NCBI GenBank assembly: GCA_947478365.1 | Contig: CANJWG010000006.1 | Span: forward strand, 1 to 43,568 | DNA length: 43,568 nucleotides | Source of the DNA: Flavobacteriaceae bacterium | GTDB lineage: Bacteria > Bacteroidota > Bacteroidia > Flavobacteriales > Flavobacteriaceae | Direction: 5' to 3' | In this document: positions 9,102 through 17,968 of the stretch, piece by piece | Position numbering within the stretch: position 1 is the stretch's first letter | How the letters are laid out: every line of letters begins with the position of its first letter | Position numbers and translations under genes: made by a program | Notes under the pieces: model-generated | What the model was told of the DNA's origin: nothing | Seen by the model: the letters and a program-made list of their open reading frames with translations, nothing else | Databases searched by the model: none

Positions 9102-9171
9102 AGAGAATAGAAAATAGACTGCACTTAGCCTTAAAATCTATATTCTATTCTCTATGTTCTATATTCTTTAT
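9102..9171. repeat. Intergenic 7-bp-periodic array with an inverted arm
   Basis: From 9137, five units of exactly 7 bp follow each other (TCTATAT, TCTATTC, TCTATGT, TCTATAT, TCTTTAT). About 19 nt upstream is the complementary strand of the same words (AGAGAAT, AGAAAAT), giving a 17-bp inverted repeat (9102-9118 with 9137-9153) with one mismatch. It lies between the divergent 5' ends of the TPR gene and ftsE. It is one of several arrays with period 7 in this window. Confidence 0.75.
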
Positions 9172-9179
9172 AAAATAAT

Positions 9180-9210
9180 TTTGAATACAAACCTTATCTT
9201 ATTACATTTA
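9180..9210 (+). promoter_or_regulatory. Probable ftsE promoter
   Basis: TTTG at 9180-9183 and TACATTTA at 9203-9210 are separated by 19 bases. The -7 element matches TAnnTTTG at all but the last base. It lies 20 nt before the ftsE ATG and just downstream of the 7-bp array. Confidence 0.45.
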
Positions 9211-9229
9211 CCCAATAAACTAATTACCC

Positions 9230-9913
9230 ATGTCAGAAACTGTTTTATCTCTAAAAAATATAACGATTTACCAAGAAAATAGAGTGATTTTATCACAAAT
9301 AAATCTTGAAGTTAAAGAAGGTGAATTCCTTTATATCATTGGTAAAACAGGAACAGGTAAAAGTAGTTTTATGAAAACCCTTTATGGAGATTTACCTTTA
9401 ACTGTTGGTACAGGAAATATTGTTGGTTATGATTTATTGAACTTAAAAGAAGATGAAATTCCTTTTTTGAGAAGAAAAATTGGAATTGTTTTTCAGGATT
9501 TTCAATTATTACCGGACAGAAGTATTAACGAGAATATGCTTTTTGTATTAAAAGCAACCGGCTGGACAGACAAAACAGCAATGCAGGATAAAATTGACGA
9601 TGTTCTGCAACGTGTTGGCATGGTCGGTCTGACAAATAAAATGCCCCACCAACTATCAGGTGGAGAGCAACAAAGAGTTGCTATTGCCAGAGCATTATTG
9701 AATGATCCTGAATTAATCTTAGCTGATGAGCCAACAGGAAATCTAGATCCACAAACGAGTGCTGAAGTTTTAGGTGTTTTGAAAAAAATTAATGAAAACG
9801 GAAAAACAGTTATTATGGCCACTCACGATTATGCTGTGATCATGAAATTCCCCGCCAAGACACTTAAATGCGAAGACAATACTATTTTTGAAGTGGTTCA
9901 AAAAACGGTCTAA
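9230..9913 (+). CDS. ftsE: Cell-division ABC transporter ATPase FtsE
   Basis: A 227-residue ABC ATPase of FtsE length and pattern. Walker A GKTGTGKS is at residues 38-45, the Q-loop in IGIVFQDFQLLPDRS, the signature LSGGEQQR at 142-149, Walker B with D166-E167, and the switch His at 199 (ATHD). QDFQLLPDRSINEN is typical of FtsE, which with the membrane protein FtsX controls periplasmic peptidoglycan hydrolases at the division site. No ftsX follows. Instead the gene runs 32 nt into the 3' end of a convergent membrane gene, so FtsX must be encoded elsewhere, as is usual in this group to my knowledge. LolD-type ATPases are the main alternative. Confidence 0.85.
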   Translation: MSETVLSLKNITIYQENRVILSQINLEVKEGEFLYIIGKTGTGKSSFMKTLYGDLPLTVGTGNIVGYDLLNLKEDEIPFLRRKIGIVFQDFQLLPDRSINENMLFVLKATGWTDKTAMQDKIDDVLQRVGMVGLTNKMPHQLSGGEQQRVAIARALLNDPELILADEPTGNLDPQTSAEVLGVLKKINENGKTVIMATHDYAVIMKFPAKTLKCEDNTIFEVVQKTV

Positions 9914-11138
9914 ATCTTCTAGTTTCTGACAAATAATTAGCCAAAAGTAATATTACAAAAGGAAAAGTCACGAGATGAAATCTATCGCCCTGACCACAGG
10001 AAATTCCAGATAATAATATGATGTACCCTATAAAAAAGCTAACAAAAGTAAATGAATTTGGTTTTTTAAAGGTTTTAAACAAAAAGAAAGCCGAGAGCAA
10101 TATTCCAAATAAACTAAGAAAACGATTTTGCCATTTAGAAACATCAAACAGTAAAGTTTTCCAAGAATCAAAGTTACTTCTTCCTTTATAGTTTTTCCAT
10201 TCTTCAATACAACTATTACCGCTAACTGTATTATCCCTTATGTCTGAAATATAAGCTTTTACCAGATTTGAAAAATTAGTTCTGATTTGGCGTTTTAAAT
10301 CTTCTAATGCCACTTTCTTTTGATCTGTAAAATCCAAACTAAATAAATATTCAGCTCTTGGGTTGTTGATTTGGTTGAATTCTTTTCCGTGTTTAAAACA
10401 GTCTGCTTTGCTGCATATATAATTGTGATACGTTACACCATCAATATAACTGATTGTGAAATTGCCATATTGCGCTTTCATTCCCACTACTTGAATTAAT
10501 ATCATCAAGAAACTCACATAAAGAAAAATCATGCTTTTGTGCTTATAGTTTTTGATAATTTCTTTGAAAAATAAGAACACTAAGATAATCCCAAAAAACT
10601 TAGCGCCTGGTTTTATCAACATACTCGATAAGAATATAGCTAGAGAAAATGATAAATAACAAAACTCTTTTGTTTTATAATATCGAAACAAAAAATAAAA
10701 AGCAAAAACTGTAAAGAAAACAAAGATGTTTTCAGTAAGTAAAAGATAATTTGAAGTGATATTTCCCAAAATAAAAAAAGGCAGCATTGCAAACCAAAAA
10801 GCCACTTTTTCTTTGAGAAAATTCTTCAAAATTTCAAATAAAATAATGGAAGTTCCCAACCAGCAAAAGACATTTAATATGAAACTCCATTCAAAAATAA
10901 CTGCATCAGAACTGCCAAATAAATAGGGGATTCCAATAATGAAAGCCATTAACATCGGGCGATAGTAATGACCTGTAAACTTTAAATACATAAATTGAGC
11001 CGCCTCCAAATAGTTTGAACTATCCCCATAAATTATTGTTTGTTTGTCTAATTGCAGGATGAAATTCAATATTTCCAGACAGAACAAGCCCACAAAAATG
11101 ATAAGAAGATGGTATTTATATTTTTTAAAAAAACTCAT
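9882..11138 (-). CDS. GT-C-type membrane glycosyltransferase-like protein
   Basis: A 418-residue polytopic membrane protein with about ten hydrophobic helices. The first periplasmic loop begins IIYGDSSNYLEAAQFM, containing the acidic residue expected in the first extracytoplasmic loop of GT-C transferases (PMT/ArnT-like, GT39/GT83). A soluble loop around residues 240-310 contains YHNYICSKADCFKHG. GT-C enzymes move a sugar from a polyprenyl-phosphate donor to a glycan or lipid on the periplasmic side. Its place at the edge of the polysaccharide cluster supports a glycan role. The ATG at 11138 is the first Met. Its 3' end overlaps ftsE by 32 nt on the opposite strand. Acceptor and donor are unknown. 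Confidence 0.65.
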   Translation of the reverse strand: MSFFKKYKYHLLIIFVGLFCLEILNFILQLDKQTIIYGDSSNYLEAAQFMYLKFTGHYYRPMLMAFIIGIPYLFGSSDAVIFEWSFILNVFCWLGTSIILFEILKNFLKEKVAFWFAMLPFFILGNITSNYLLLTENIFVFFTVFAFYFLFRYYKTKEFCYLSFSLAIFLSSMLIKPGAKFFGIILVFLFFKEIIKNYKHKSMIFLYVSFLMILIQVVGMKAQYGNFTISYIDGVTYHNYICSKADCFKHGKEFNQINNPRAEYLFSLDFTDQKKVALEDLKRQIRTNFSNLVKAYISDIRDNTVSGNSCIEEWKNYKGRSNFDSWKTLLFDVSKWQNRFLSLFGILLSAFFLFKTFKKPNSFTFVSFFIGYIILLSGISCGQGDRFHLVTFPFVILLLANYLSETRRFRPFFEPLQK

Positions 11139-11193
11139 ACTTGCCGAAAAATATATTTTCTTTGTAAATATATTATATAATTCTGTTTTCTGA

Positions 11194-12090
11194 ATGATTT
11201 CAATTCTAATTCCTAGCTATAACTACAACACTTTGCCTTTGGTAGAAGAATTGCACAATCAGGCTATTTTGGAAAATATTACATTTGAAATCATTGTTCA
11301 GGATGATGCTTCATCTCTTAATGAAACAACTCAAACAAATAACAAAATCAATCAGATTACACACTGTAGGTTCGAGCGCAATGAAACGAATATTGGTCGA
11401 GGACAAAATAGAAATTCATTGGTTGCTAAAGCTCAATATTCTTGGTTAATTTTTTTAGATTGCGATACATTTCCGCAGCATAAAAACTTTATCAGAAACT
11501 ATATTGACGCTATTAAAATTGAAAATGTAGAGGCAGTATACGGAGGGATAATTTATCAGAAAAATAATCCAAATCCAAGCGAAATGCTCCGTTGGGTTTA
11601 TGGTAAAAAAAGGGAAGAAATTCCATTGGAAAGAAGACTTAATCATCCATACAAACATTCGCTAATGTCTAATTTTTTGATGAAGAAAGTAATCATCCAA
11701 AAATTCCCTTTTAATGATAAGTTATTTCAATATGGTTATGAAGATGTTGTTCTAATTCGGGAATTACAGCGAAATGCTATTCCCATTGCCCAAATCGAAA
11801 ATGCTGCATATCATTTACAACTCGAAGATTCTGTTATTTTTTTAGAGAAAACAAAGCATTCTTTAGTAAATTTAAAAATGCTTACAGACCAAAACGTTTT
11901 TGATGATGACAACTCGTCATTGTTAAGAACTTATCAACTTATTTCAAAAATGGGCATGCGGAATTTAGTTGCTTACACCTTTAAAAAAACAGAAGCTTTT
12001 TTGACTAAAAATTTGCTCTCAGAAAGTCCATCATTAGTATTATTTCTATTGTATAAATTAGGTTATTTTTGTCAAATAAATTCTCGTTAA
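11194..12090 (+). CDS. Family 2 glycosyltransferase
   Basis: A 298-residue cytoplasmic GT-A glycosyltransferase. The N-terminus MISILIPSYNYNTLPLVEEL and VQDDASS form the nucleotide-binding part, WLIFLDCDTFP carries the DxD-type metal/donor motif, and FQYGYEDVVLIREL provides the acceptor-side ED motif. The length is normal. It probably adds a sugar during repeat-unit assembly on undecaprenyl phosphate. It is the first of two rightward genes; its stop overlaps the next ATG in a TAATG junction. It is divergent from the GT-C gene with a 55-nt gap. Sugar specificity cannot be read from sequence. Confidence 0.85.
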   Translation: MISILIPSYNYNTLPLVEELHNQAILENITFEIIVQDDASSLNETTQTNNKINQITHCRFERNETNIGRGQNRNSLVAKAQYSWLIFLDCDTFPQHKNFIRNYIDAIKIENVEAVYGGIIYQKNNPNPSEMLRWVYGKKREEIPLERRLNHPYKHSLMSNFLMKKVIIQKFPFNDKLFQYGYEDVVLIRELQRNAIPIAQIENAAYHLQLEDSVIFLEKTKHSLVNLKMLTDQNVFDDDNSSLLRTYQLISKMGMRNLVAYTFKKTEAFLTKNLLSESPSLVLFLLYKLGYFCQINSR

Positions 12091-13016
12091 TGCCTTATTT
12101 TTCAATAATCATACCGGTTTATAACAAAGAAAAATTTGTTGTCAAAACAATGGAAAGTGTTTTGAGCCAGACATTTACTGACTATGAAATAATCATTGTA
12201 AATGATGGTTCAACCGATCAAAGCGAAGCCAAAATTTCAACATTTAAAGACAACCGAATTAAATATTATTCCAAAAAAAATGAAGGTGTTGCTCTCGCCA
12301 GAAACTTCGGAATTGAAAAAGCAACCGCTGATTATATTTGCTTCTTAGATGCAGATGATTTTTGGTTTCCTACCTTTTTAGAAACAATGCATCGTTATAG
12401 TTCAGAACTTCCAGAACAAAAAGTCTTTGCTTCAGCTATAGAAATTGAGACTAAAAACAAATGCATTCCGGCGCACTATTCTATAAAGGAAACATCAGCT
12501 ATTGAAATTTTGAATTTCTTTGATGCCAGTCAAAAGGAATGTGTTTTGTGGACATCGAGTGTTTGCATTCACAAAAGTGTTTTCGAGAATGTCGGCGTCT
12601 TTGACACCAAAATAAAACATGGTGAAGACACTGAATTGTGGATTAGAATTGGGCTACAATTCCCAATTGTTTTTATACACAATATTTTAGCGCGCTATGT
12701 TTATCATAAAGAAAGTGTATCCCGAAATTCGAATTACTATTTTGAAAAATATACTTTCGACAAATATGATTTGGAAGAAAAGCATAATCCGAAACTAAAA
12801 AAGTATATGGATTTCAACCGATTTTCAGCTGTAATAAAATGCAAACTCGATAGTGATTGGAAAACAGCTAAAGAAATTTATTCAGCAATTGATTTGAATA
12901 ATCTAACTGTCAAGAAAAGAGTTTTACTTAAATCACCACCATTTTTATTAAAACTGTTATTGAAATTGAAATTCTTTTTGACGAATTTTGGTTTAGGAAA
13001 TTCCGTTTTTAGATAA
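12090..13016 (+). CDS. Family 2 glycosyltransferase
   Basis: A GT-A family 2 transferase of 308 residues. The N-terminus MPYFSIIIPVYNKEKFVVKTMESVLSQTFTDYEIIIVNDGSTD is nearly consensus for the family, and CFLDADDFW holds the DxD motif. HGEDTELWIRIG is the catalytic ED region. The ORF track begins at a TTG (12069), but the ATG at 12090 shares TAATG with the previous stop and starts exactly where the family starts, so I use it. The last 24 nt overlap the convergent fdtA gene. It most likely builds the same O-antigen unit as its neighbour. Confidence 0.88.
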   Translation: MPYFSIIIPVYNKEKFVVKTMESVLSQTFTDYEIIIVNDGSTDQSEAKISTFKDNRIKYYSKKNEGVALARNFGIEKATADYICFLDADDFWFPTFLETMHRYSSELPEQKVFASAIEIETKNKCIPAHYSIKETSAIEILNFFDASQKECVLWTSSVCIHKSVFENVGVFDTKIKHGEDTELWIRIGLQFPIVFIHNILARYVYHKESVSRNSNYYFEKYTFDKYDLEEKHNPKLKKYMDFNRFSAVIKCKLDSDWKTAKEIYSAIDLNNLTVKKRVLLKSPPFLLKLLLKLKFFLTNFGLGNSVFR

Positions 13017-13406
13017 TAAAAAATCATTATAATCTCGGATATAATCTTCCTCTTCATAAACTTCAGAAGCCACAACCAGGCAAACAGAACCCGAAGAAAA
13101 GTTCTGCAATTCACGCCAAATGCCATTTGGAATTAATAGTCCAAAATTTGGTTTGTTGAGTGTCACCGTTCTTTGTTTGTCGCCATCCTTCAATATCACA
13201 TCAAAACTACCGCTTAAAGCTACCATAAATTGCAGCAATTTATTGTGTGCATGTCCGCCTCGTTCTGCTCCACTCGGAACGTCATACAAATAATAAACGC
13301 GTTTCATTTCAAATGGGATTGTACTTCCCTCAATAACAGATAGATTTCCTCTAATGTCATCTAATTTAGGGACTTCTATTAATTGAATATTGTCAATTGT
13401 TGTCAT
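12993..13406 (-). CDS. fdtA: FdtA/QdtA-type dTDP-4-keto-6-deoxyhexose 3,4-ketoisomerase
   Basis: A 137-residue single-cupin enzyme of the FdtA/WxcM-like family. It moves the keto group of dTDP-4-keto-6-deoxyglucose from C4 to C3, preparing it for 3-amination. Visible hallmarks are DDIRGNLSVIEG, KRVYYLYDVPSGAERGGHAHNKLLQFMVAL (the conserved His-x-His of the cupin) and NFGLLIPNGIWRELQNFS. The length is typical. The product stereochemistry (Fuc3N or Qui3N series) cannot be decided by eye. The matching aminotransferase is encoded at 17959-19071. It starts at a TAATG junction with the glycosyltransferase upstream. The rmlA and rmlB genes needed to make the substrate are outside the window. Confidence 0.88.
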   Translation of the reverse strand: MTTIDNIQLIEVPKLDDIRGNLSVIEGSTIPFEMKRVYYLYDVPSGAERGGHAHNKLLQFMVALSGSFDVILKDGDKQRTVTLNKPNFGLLIPNGIWRELQNFSSGSVCLVVASEVYEEEDYIRDYNDFLLSKNGIS

Positions 13407-14254
13407 TATTTTAAATTTTCAAGCTCTTTATATTTTTTGATCCCTGATAAACCAATTCTAAATTTTACAATACATTCATTCCAATTAATATAATTATTCC
13501 TCAAAATAAAAAAGATATATTTAAATAACCAAAAATAAACCATATTCCCTTGGAGTTTACAAAATAAGGCTGATCTTGCATAAACTAATTTGTCCTCTCC
13601 CTGATAATCTCCAGAACATAATAAGGGATGGGAAACAATTACTAACGGATTAAAATAAGTCTTTATCTTTAACTCAAGTGCCATTTTTAAAAATAAAAAT
13701 TCTTCGGCAGTTTCAAAAAAAGAACCTAATCCAAAATTCTCGTCATAATATATTTTTTTCGATTTTATAACATCTGTTTTGAAAGCTATTTCAAATGAAA
13801 TTACATTCCAAATACTTTTTTTAGTATGTTCATATACTATTTGAGAACTGTTTCGAGGTTTATTAAAGCCAATACGTTGATGGTTAAATGTAATTATTTC
13901 CGCATTTTGCAATTTGTTGAAGGTTGCTATTATATCATTTTCAAAATTCGGGAAATAAATAATATCATCATCAGCGATTATACAAATTTCTTTAATTGTA
14001 TTTTGAATAGCTAAATTTCTGCTTTTTGATAATCCTTTTTCAAAAGAATTAATTACTCTAACGTTAGGAAATTCAGAAGTTAATATATTATTTTCTTGTG
14101 TTTGATTTATTATTAGTATAGAGAATTTAGAAAAATGACAAAATGGGAACATTGGAATCAAAAAATCTAAAGAGTTTCTATCCATAGTGGAAATTAAAAT
14201 TTCCAAATCTTCTTTATTATATTCTTTTACCAATTTGTTATTATATTTACGCAA
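13406..14254 (-). CDS. Family 2-like glycosyltransferase, non-ATG start
   Basis: About 280 residues of GT-A type: LEILISTMDRNSLDFLIP, FEKGLSKSRNLAIQN and EICIIADDDIIYFPNF (the DDD metal motif). The ORF has no ATG before codon 26, which would cut into the first beta-strand. The track starts at TTG 14254, but a -7-like TATATTTG (14252-14259, minus) overlaps that codon, so translation probably begins at a later TTG, codon 8 or 17 (14233 or 14206). It forms a two-gene unit with fdtA through a TAATG junction and is divergent from the next gene with a 23-nt gap. The sugar donor is unknown. Confidence 0.75.
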   Translation of the reverse strand: MRKYNNKLVKEYNKEDLEILISTMDRNSLDFLIPMFPFCHFSKFSILIINQTQENNILTSEFPNVRVINSFEKGLSKSRNLAIQNTIKEICIIADDDIIYFPNFENDIIATFNKLQNAEIITFNHQRIGFNKPRNSSQIVYEHTKKSIWNVISFEIAFKTDVIKSKKIYYDENFGLGSFFETAEEFLFLKMALELKIKTYFNPLVIVSHPLLCSGDYQGEDKLVYARSALFCKLQGNMVYFWLFKYIFFILRNNYINWNECIVKFRIGLSGIKKYKELENLK

Positions 14255-14277
14255 ATATAAAAAATCTGCTTTATAAA

Positions 14278-15420
14278 ATGAAAATACTTTTTGTAGGCGA
14301 ATACAGCCGATTGCATAATTCCTTAAAAGAAGGTTTAATTGCTAAAGGCCATCAAACAGTATTGATTTCTTCTGGGGATTATTTTAAAAAAATCGATCAA
14401 GATTATTCTTTCCATTCTTCTATACTCTCAGATTATTGGATTTTCCAAAAACCAAATAACTTATTATATAAATTAACTAGAATCGATTTAGTAAAAGTCG
14501 AAAGAGCTTTGCGTTTTTATTTTTTGATTCCAAAACTAAAGGGTTTTGACCATGTCCAACTCATTAATTCTGATGCAATTGGAACTTTTCCGTTACTTTC
14601 TAGAATATTGTATAAAAAACTATTCAAAAAAATTAAAAGTAGAAGTTTATTAATTTGTGGAGATGAGACTCCAATTATAGATTATCTTCTAAAAAATGAA
14701 ATACGTTATTCAATTCTAACTCCTTATTTTGAAGATACTTCACTAAAAAAAGAATTTCAATTTCCATTAAAATATAGCCAAAAAAACTATCGAAAAACCT
14801 TCAATTGGTTGGTTCAAAATTGTCAAAGTTTAATTGCCTCCGATTTAGATTATAAAATTCCGATGAAGAAAATGGGTTATTCGGTTAATTTTATTCCAAA
14901 TCCAATAAATACAACCAAATTGAAATATCAAGAACTAATAATTAAAGATAAAATTATCATTTTCCTGGGAATTAATCGAGGAAGTTATGAGAAAAAAGGA
15001 ATCATTTTCTTTGAAAAAGCATTGTCGATTATTCAGGAAAAATTCAACACTAAAGTTGAAGTAATTGTTAGTGAAAATATTCCGTATAAAAAATATATAA
15101 ACCTCTATAATAAAGCTCATATTTTAATGGATCAAGTATATGCTTTTGACCAAGGATATAATGCTCTAGAAGCTATGGCGAAAGGAAAAATAGTTTTTAC
15201 AGGAGCTGAAAAAGAGTTTGAAACCCATTACAATCTTAACAAAAAAGTAGCCATCAATGCGTTGCCCGATGTGGATTATCTAGTAGCACAATTATCTTTT
15301 TTAATTGAAAATCCTGAGGAACTAATCGCCATGGGCAAACGTGCTAGAACTTTTATAGAAAAAGAGCACTATTATATAAAGATTGCGGAGAAGTATTTAG
15401 AGGTTTGGGAGAAGAATTAA
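14278..15420 (+). CDS. Glycosyltransferase, GT-B fold (group 1/GT4-like)
   Basis: A 380-residue protein beginning MKILFVGEYSRLHNSLKEGLIAKGHQTVLIS, the N-terminal Rossmann entry of GT-B glycosyltransferases. The C-terminal half has INRGSYEKKGIIFFEKAL, VSENIPYKKYINLYNKAHILMDQVYAFDQGYNALEAMAKGKIVFTG, equivalent to the donor-binding E-x7-E region, and ends with the usual C-terminal helix. Sequence conservation with canonical GT4 is loose. It sits alone on the plus strand inside the mostly leftward part of the polysaccharide cluster. It probably adds one sugar of the repeat unit. Confidence 0.75.
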   Translation: MKILFVGEYSRLHNSLKEGLIAKGHQTVLISSGDYFKKIDQDYSFHSSILSDYWIFQKPNNLLYKLTRIDLVKVERALRFYFLIPKLKGFDHVQLINSDAIGTFPLLSRILYKKLFKKIKSRSLLICGDETPIIDYLLKNEIRYSILTPYFEDTSLKKEFQFPLKYSQKNYRKTFNWLVQNCQSLIASDLDYKIPMKKMGYSVNFIPNPINTTKLKYQELIIKDKIIIFLGINRGSYEKKGIIFFEKALSIIQEKFNTKVEVIVSENIPYKKYINLYNKAHILMDQVYAFDQGYNALEAMAKGKIVFTGAEKEFETHYNLNKKVAINALPDVDYLVAQLSFLIENPEELIAMGKRARTFIEKEHYYIKIAEKYLEVWEKN

Positions 15421-15439
15421 GTAAAGATTATTATTAAAA

Positions 15440-16927
15440 TTACTTATTCTTATTCATCTTCTCAATTAGAAATTCCTTAAAGTTAATTCTTTGGTTTAAC
15501 TCTTTCAAAGAGTATAAAAAGGATAGTATAAAAAGAATAGAAATGAAAACATATGCATAAATCTGTTCAAGACTATAAATAATTATTATTGCTAAAACCC
15601 CAAATAATAAGCTAATGGCAATTAGTTTTCTACTTGATGGAACAAAATTAAAATCATAGTGCTTGTTTACTATTCTATATATGTAGAAGGCAAAAAGTAT
15701 ATAATTCAAAAAATAGGCAATCCCCAATCCTAATAAACCATAATATTTATAAAGACCAATTGAAAAAATTAAATTTAATACATCTCCAAAAAGTGCTTGC
15801 ATGAAAAATAGTTTTTTGTTTCCTTTTACTAAAACAATATAGTTCATTGGGAAAATGATTGCTTTCAAAATTACAGAAAACAATGCCATTTTTAATATTA
15901 AAAATGAGCTATAAAATTTATGAGAATAAAGTAAGTTGATTAAAAATGGTGTTGCTAAATATAAAAAAATGATAGCTGGCGTGATTAAAATCAGTGCAAT
16001 TTCTATTTGATTGTTGACCAATTGCTTTATTTTTTTATTATCCTCATTTACAGAAGATAATTTAGGATAGAAGTCATAAGTCATGGCATTAAAAATTAAC
16101 CCCAAGTAATTAATCAAAATTACAGAACTTACTTCATAATAACCCAAAACCTGTGATGAAGCTCCAGCATCATTAAGGTAAATTTTAATAACAAAATTGC
16201 AAATTTGACCAAAAATTAAATTTAATGACATAAAAAAGCCCAGCTTAAAAATGGGCGAAGATTGCTCATAAAATTCATTATATTTGAAAGGTATAATTTT
16301 AAAAGAATATTGCCTTGTAAAATAAATTGTAACTAAAAACAAAATAATGCAAGAGGATAGCATTACCCATATTATTCCTTCAATTCTTAAAAAATAATAG
16401 ATAATTATTGTTCCGATGGCAATAAAAAAAGCTGCAATACTATTGCATATTGCTAAGGTTTTAATTTTATTAACCCCTTGAAGAATTGCCATTCTAGCAT
16501 TGGAAAGACTTGTTATAAAAAAATAAATGGATAAAAGGATGAACCAATACTGTTTATTTGGTGTTCCAAAAGTAAAAATACTGATGGTTTTACTAAAAAC
16601 TATTGACAAAATTGATCCAAATAATCCTATTAAAACTGCCATCTTTTGCAATAATGCAATAGTTTTATTCATGGATTTGGTTTTGTCATTACCATTAACT
16701 AATGCAATTTCGCGAGTTGCTATTGTAAGAAATTCAAAATTAGTAATGGCTACAATAATATTTACAGCATTATTTAAAAGTGACACTAATCCAATGCCAA
16801 TTGGGCCTAGATAAACAGCCACAAATTTTGAACTAATAATGCTGATTATTGTTCTAAAAACTTGCATGATTCCAAAAACTCCTGTTGCTTTTAAAATGGA
16901 TCGATAAGAGTGATTTTGTTGGTTCAT
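15440..16927 (-). CDS. wzx: O-antigen flippase (Wzx-like)
   Basis: A 495-residue polytopic membrane protein with about 12-14 hydrophobic helices of the MATE/MOP polysaccharide transporter group. It begins SYRSILKATGVFGIMQVFRTIISIISSKFVAVYLGPIGIGLVSLL, matching the start of O-antigen translocases. It would flip undecaprenyl-linked repeat units to the periplasm for polymerisation. It follows the 16949-17968 glycosyltransferase by 21 nt in the same direction. No Wzy polymerase was recognised inside the window. No WaaL ligase was seen either. Confidence 0.85.
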   Translation of the reverse strand: MNQQNHSYRSILKATGVFGIMQVFRTIISIISSKFVAVYLGPIGIGLVSLLNNAVNIIVAITNFEFLTIATREIALVNGNDKTKSMNKTIALLQKMAVLIGLFGSILSIVFSKTISIFTFGTPNKQYWFILLSIYFFITSLSNARMAILQGVNKIKTLAICNSIAAFFIAIGTIIIYYFLRIEGIIWVMLSSCIILFLVTIYFTRQYSFKIIPFKYNEFYEQSSPIFKLGFFMSLNLIFGQICNFVIKIYLNDAGASSQVLGYYEVSSVILINYLGLIFNAMTYDFYPKLSSVNEDNKKIKQLVNNQIEIALILITPAIIFLYLATPFLINLLYSHKFYSSFLILKMALFSVILKAIIFPMNYIVLVKGNKKLFFMQALFGDVLNLIFSIGLYKYYGLLGLGIAYFLNYILFAFYIYRIVNKHYDFNFVPSSRKLIAISLLFGVLAIIIIYSLEQIYAYVFISILFILSFLYSLKELNQRINFKEFLIEKMNKNK

Positions 16928-16948
16928 TTAATAATTTATCAAAAAAAA

Positions 16949-17968
16949 TCAATCAATTTTACAACCAATATCTAAATAATAATTTTTAAAACTCTCTACC
17001 CATGCTAACCAGTCTTTTGAAGATATTCTGTTTTGAGGATTAGAATCAAGAATAGTAATTATTTCTTTTGGATTAATGTCATTTGGCATTGAATTTATAA
17101 CATCAATATGATCATTCAACCATGCATCATTCAAAATTTTATTAAACACAAACATATCCACTTTACCATCATAATCTTCTTTATGTTGATTTGTAGCAGA
17201 CGATATAAAACCAGTCCGCAATATTTCATGATTATATCGAGCAAATTGAACGTTATTATAATTTTTAAAATAATATTTAAGCGCATTATACAATTGCAAT
17301 CCTTCATCTACTTTATTATCATGATTGTGCCATAATTTTGAATAATAATTTTTATTAAATATCATTCCAGCAACGGCATAAATGGTATAATAAGCCAACC
17401 GCTTTTCTTCTGTATTTATACTTAGAAATTTTAAAATTTTTCTAATTTTAAATCTATTAAATTTATAAAATATAACATAGTATAACGCTGGAATAATGGT
17501 ATAAAGTTTGGGCTTCAATAATACAATATTATCTTTTTTAACAGTTCCTTTATTTTGATTTAACTTCGGATTTCCAAGCCAAAATAATTTAGTAATTACA
17601 ACCTTATTCTCTATAATTTCTTTTTCAACTGCTACTATATCAAGCACATCAATAAACCATGTGTCATCTTCAATTAGAATAAAATTTTCTGAAGCGTTTT
17701 TACATGCATTTACCCATAAATTTATTGGAATATTATACGTATTTGGACAAATTCCATTTAAAGCATTATGCTGTTTTTGTTCATAAAACTCTGATTTTTT
17801 TAAAATTATATTTGGAAATAATTGAATGATTTTGTCAAGATAAATTTGGGGAGTCCCATCGTCTAATACATATATTTCACCTTCAAAATTTTTGACAAAT
17901 TTATTTATAGAATATAAGCATCTATTTAGGTAATACGGTCTATTAAAAGATTTTATAATTATGTCCAT
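16949..17968 (-). CDS. Glycosyltransferase-like protein (GT2/GT-A type)
   Basis: A 339-residue protein with a GT-A style start, [22 protein letters not shown], followed by YVLDDGTPQ and [10 protein letters not shown], the probable metal-binding acidic cluster. The C-terminal half is not family-typical and I cannot assign it. It overlaps the end of the aminotransferase gene by 10 nt and is followed by wzx, so it belongs to one leftward unit: acyltransferase, aminotransferase, this gene, flippase. It may transfer the modified amino sugar made by its upstream neighbours, which is an inference from order only. Confidence 0.7.
   Translation of the reverse strand: MDIIIKSFNRPYYLNRCLYSINKFVKNFEGEIYVLDDGTPQIYLDKIIQLFPNIILKKSEFYEQKQHNALNGICPNTYNIPINLWVNACKNASENFILIEDDTWFIDVLDIVAVEKEIIENKVVITKLFWLGNPKLNQNKGTVKKDNIVLLKPKLYTIIPALYYVIFYKFNRFKIRKILKFLSINTEEKRLAYYTIYAVAGMIFNKNYYSKLWHNHDNKVDEGLQLYNALKYYFKNYNNVQFARYNHEILRTGFISSATNQHKEDYDGKVDMFVFNKILNDAWLNDHIDVINSMPNDINPKEIITILDSNPQNRISSKDWLAWVESFKNYYLDIGCKID

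Noticed and set aside
9102-9153. Inverted repeat as a Rho-independent terminator
   Set aside because: It lies between two divergent 5' ends where no transcript needs to stop, the stem is A/T-only in large part, and no T-run follows.
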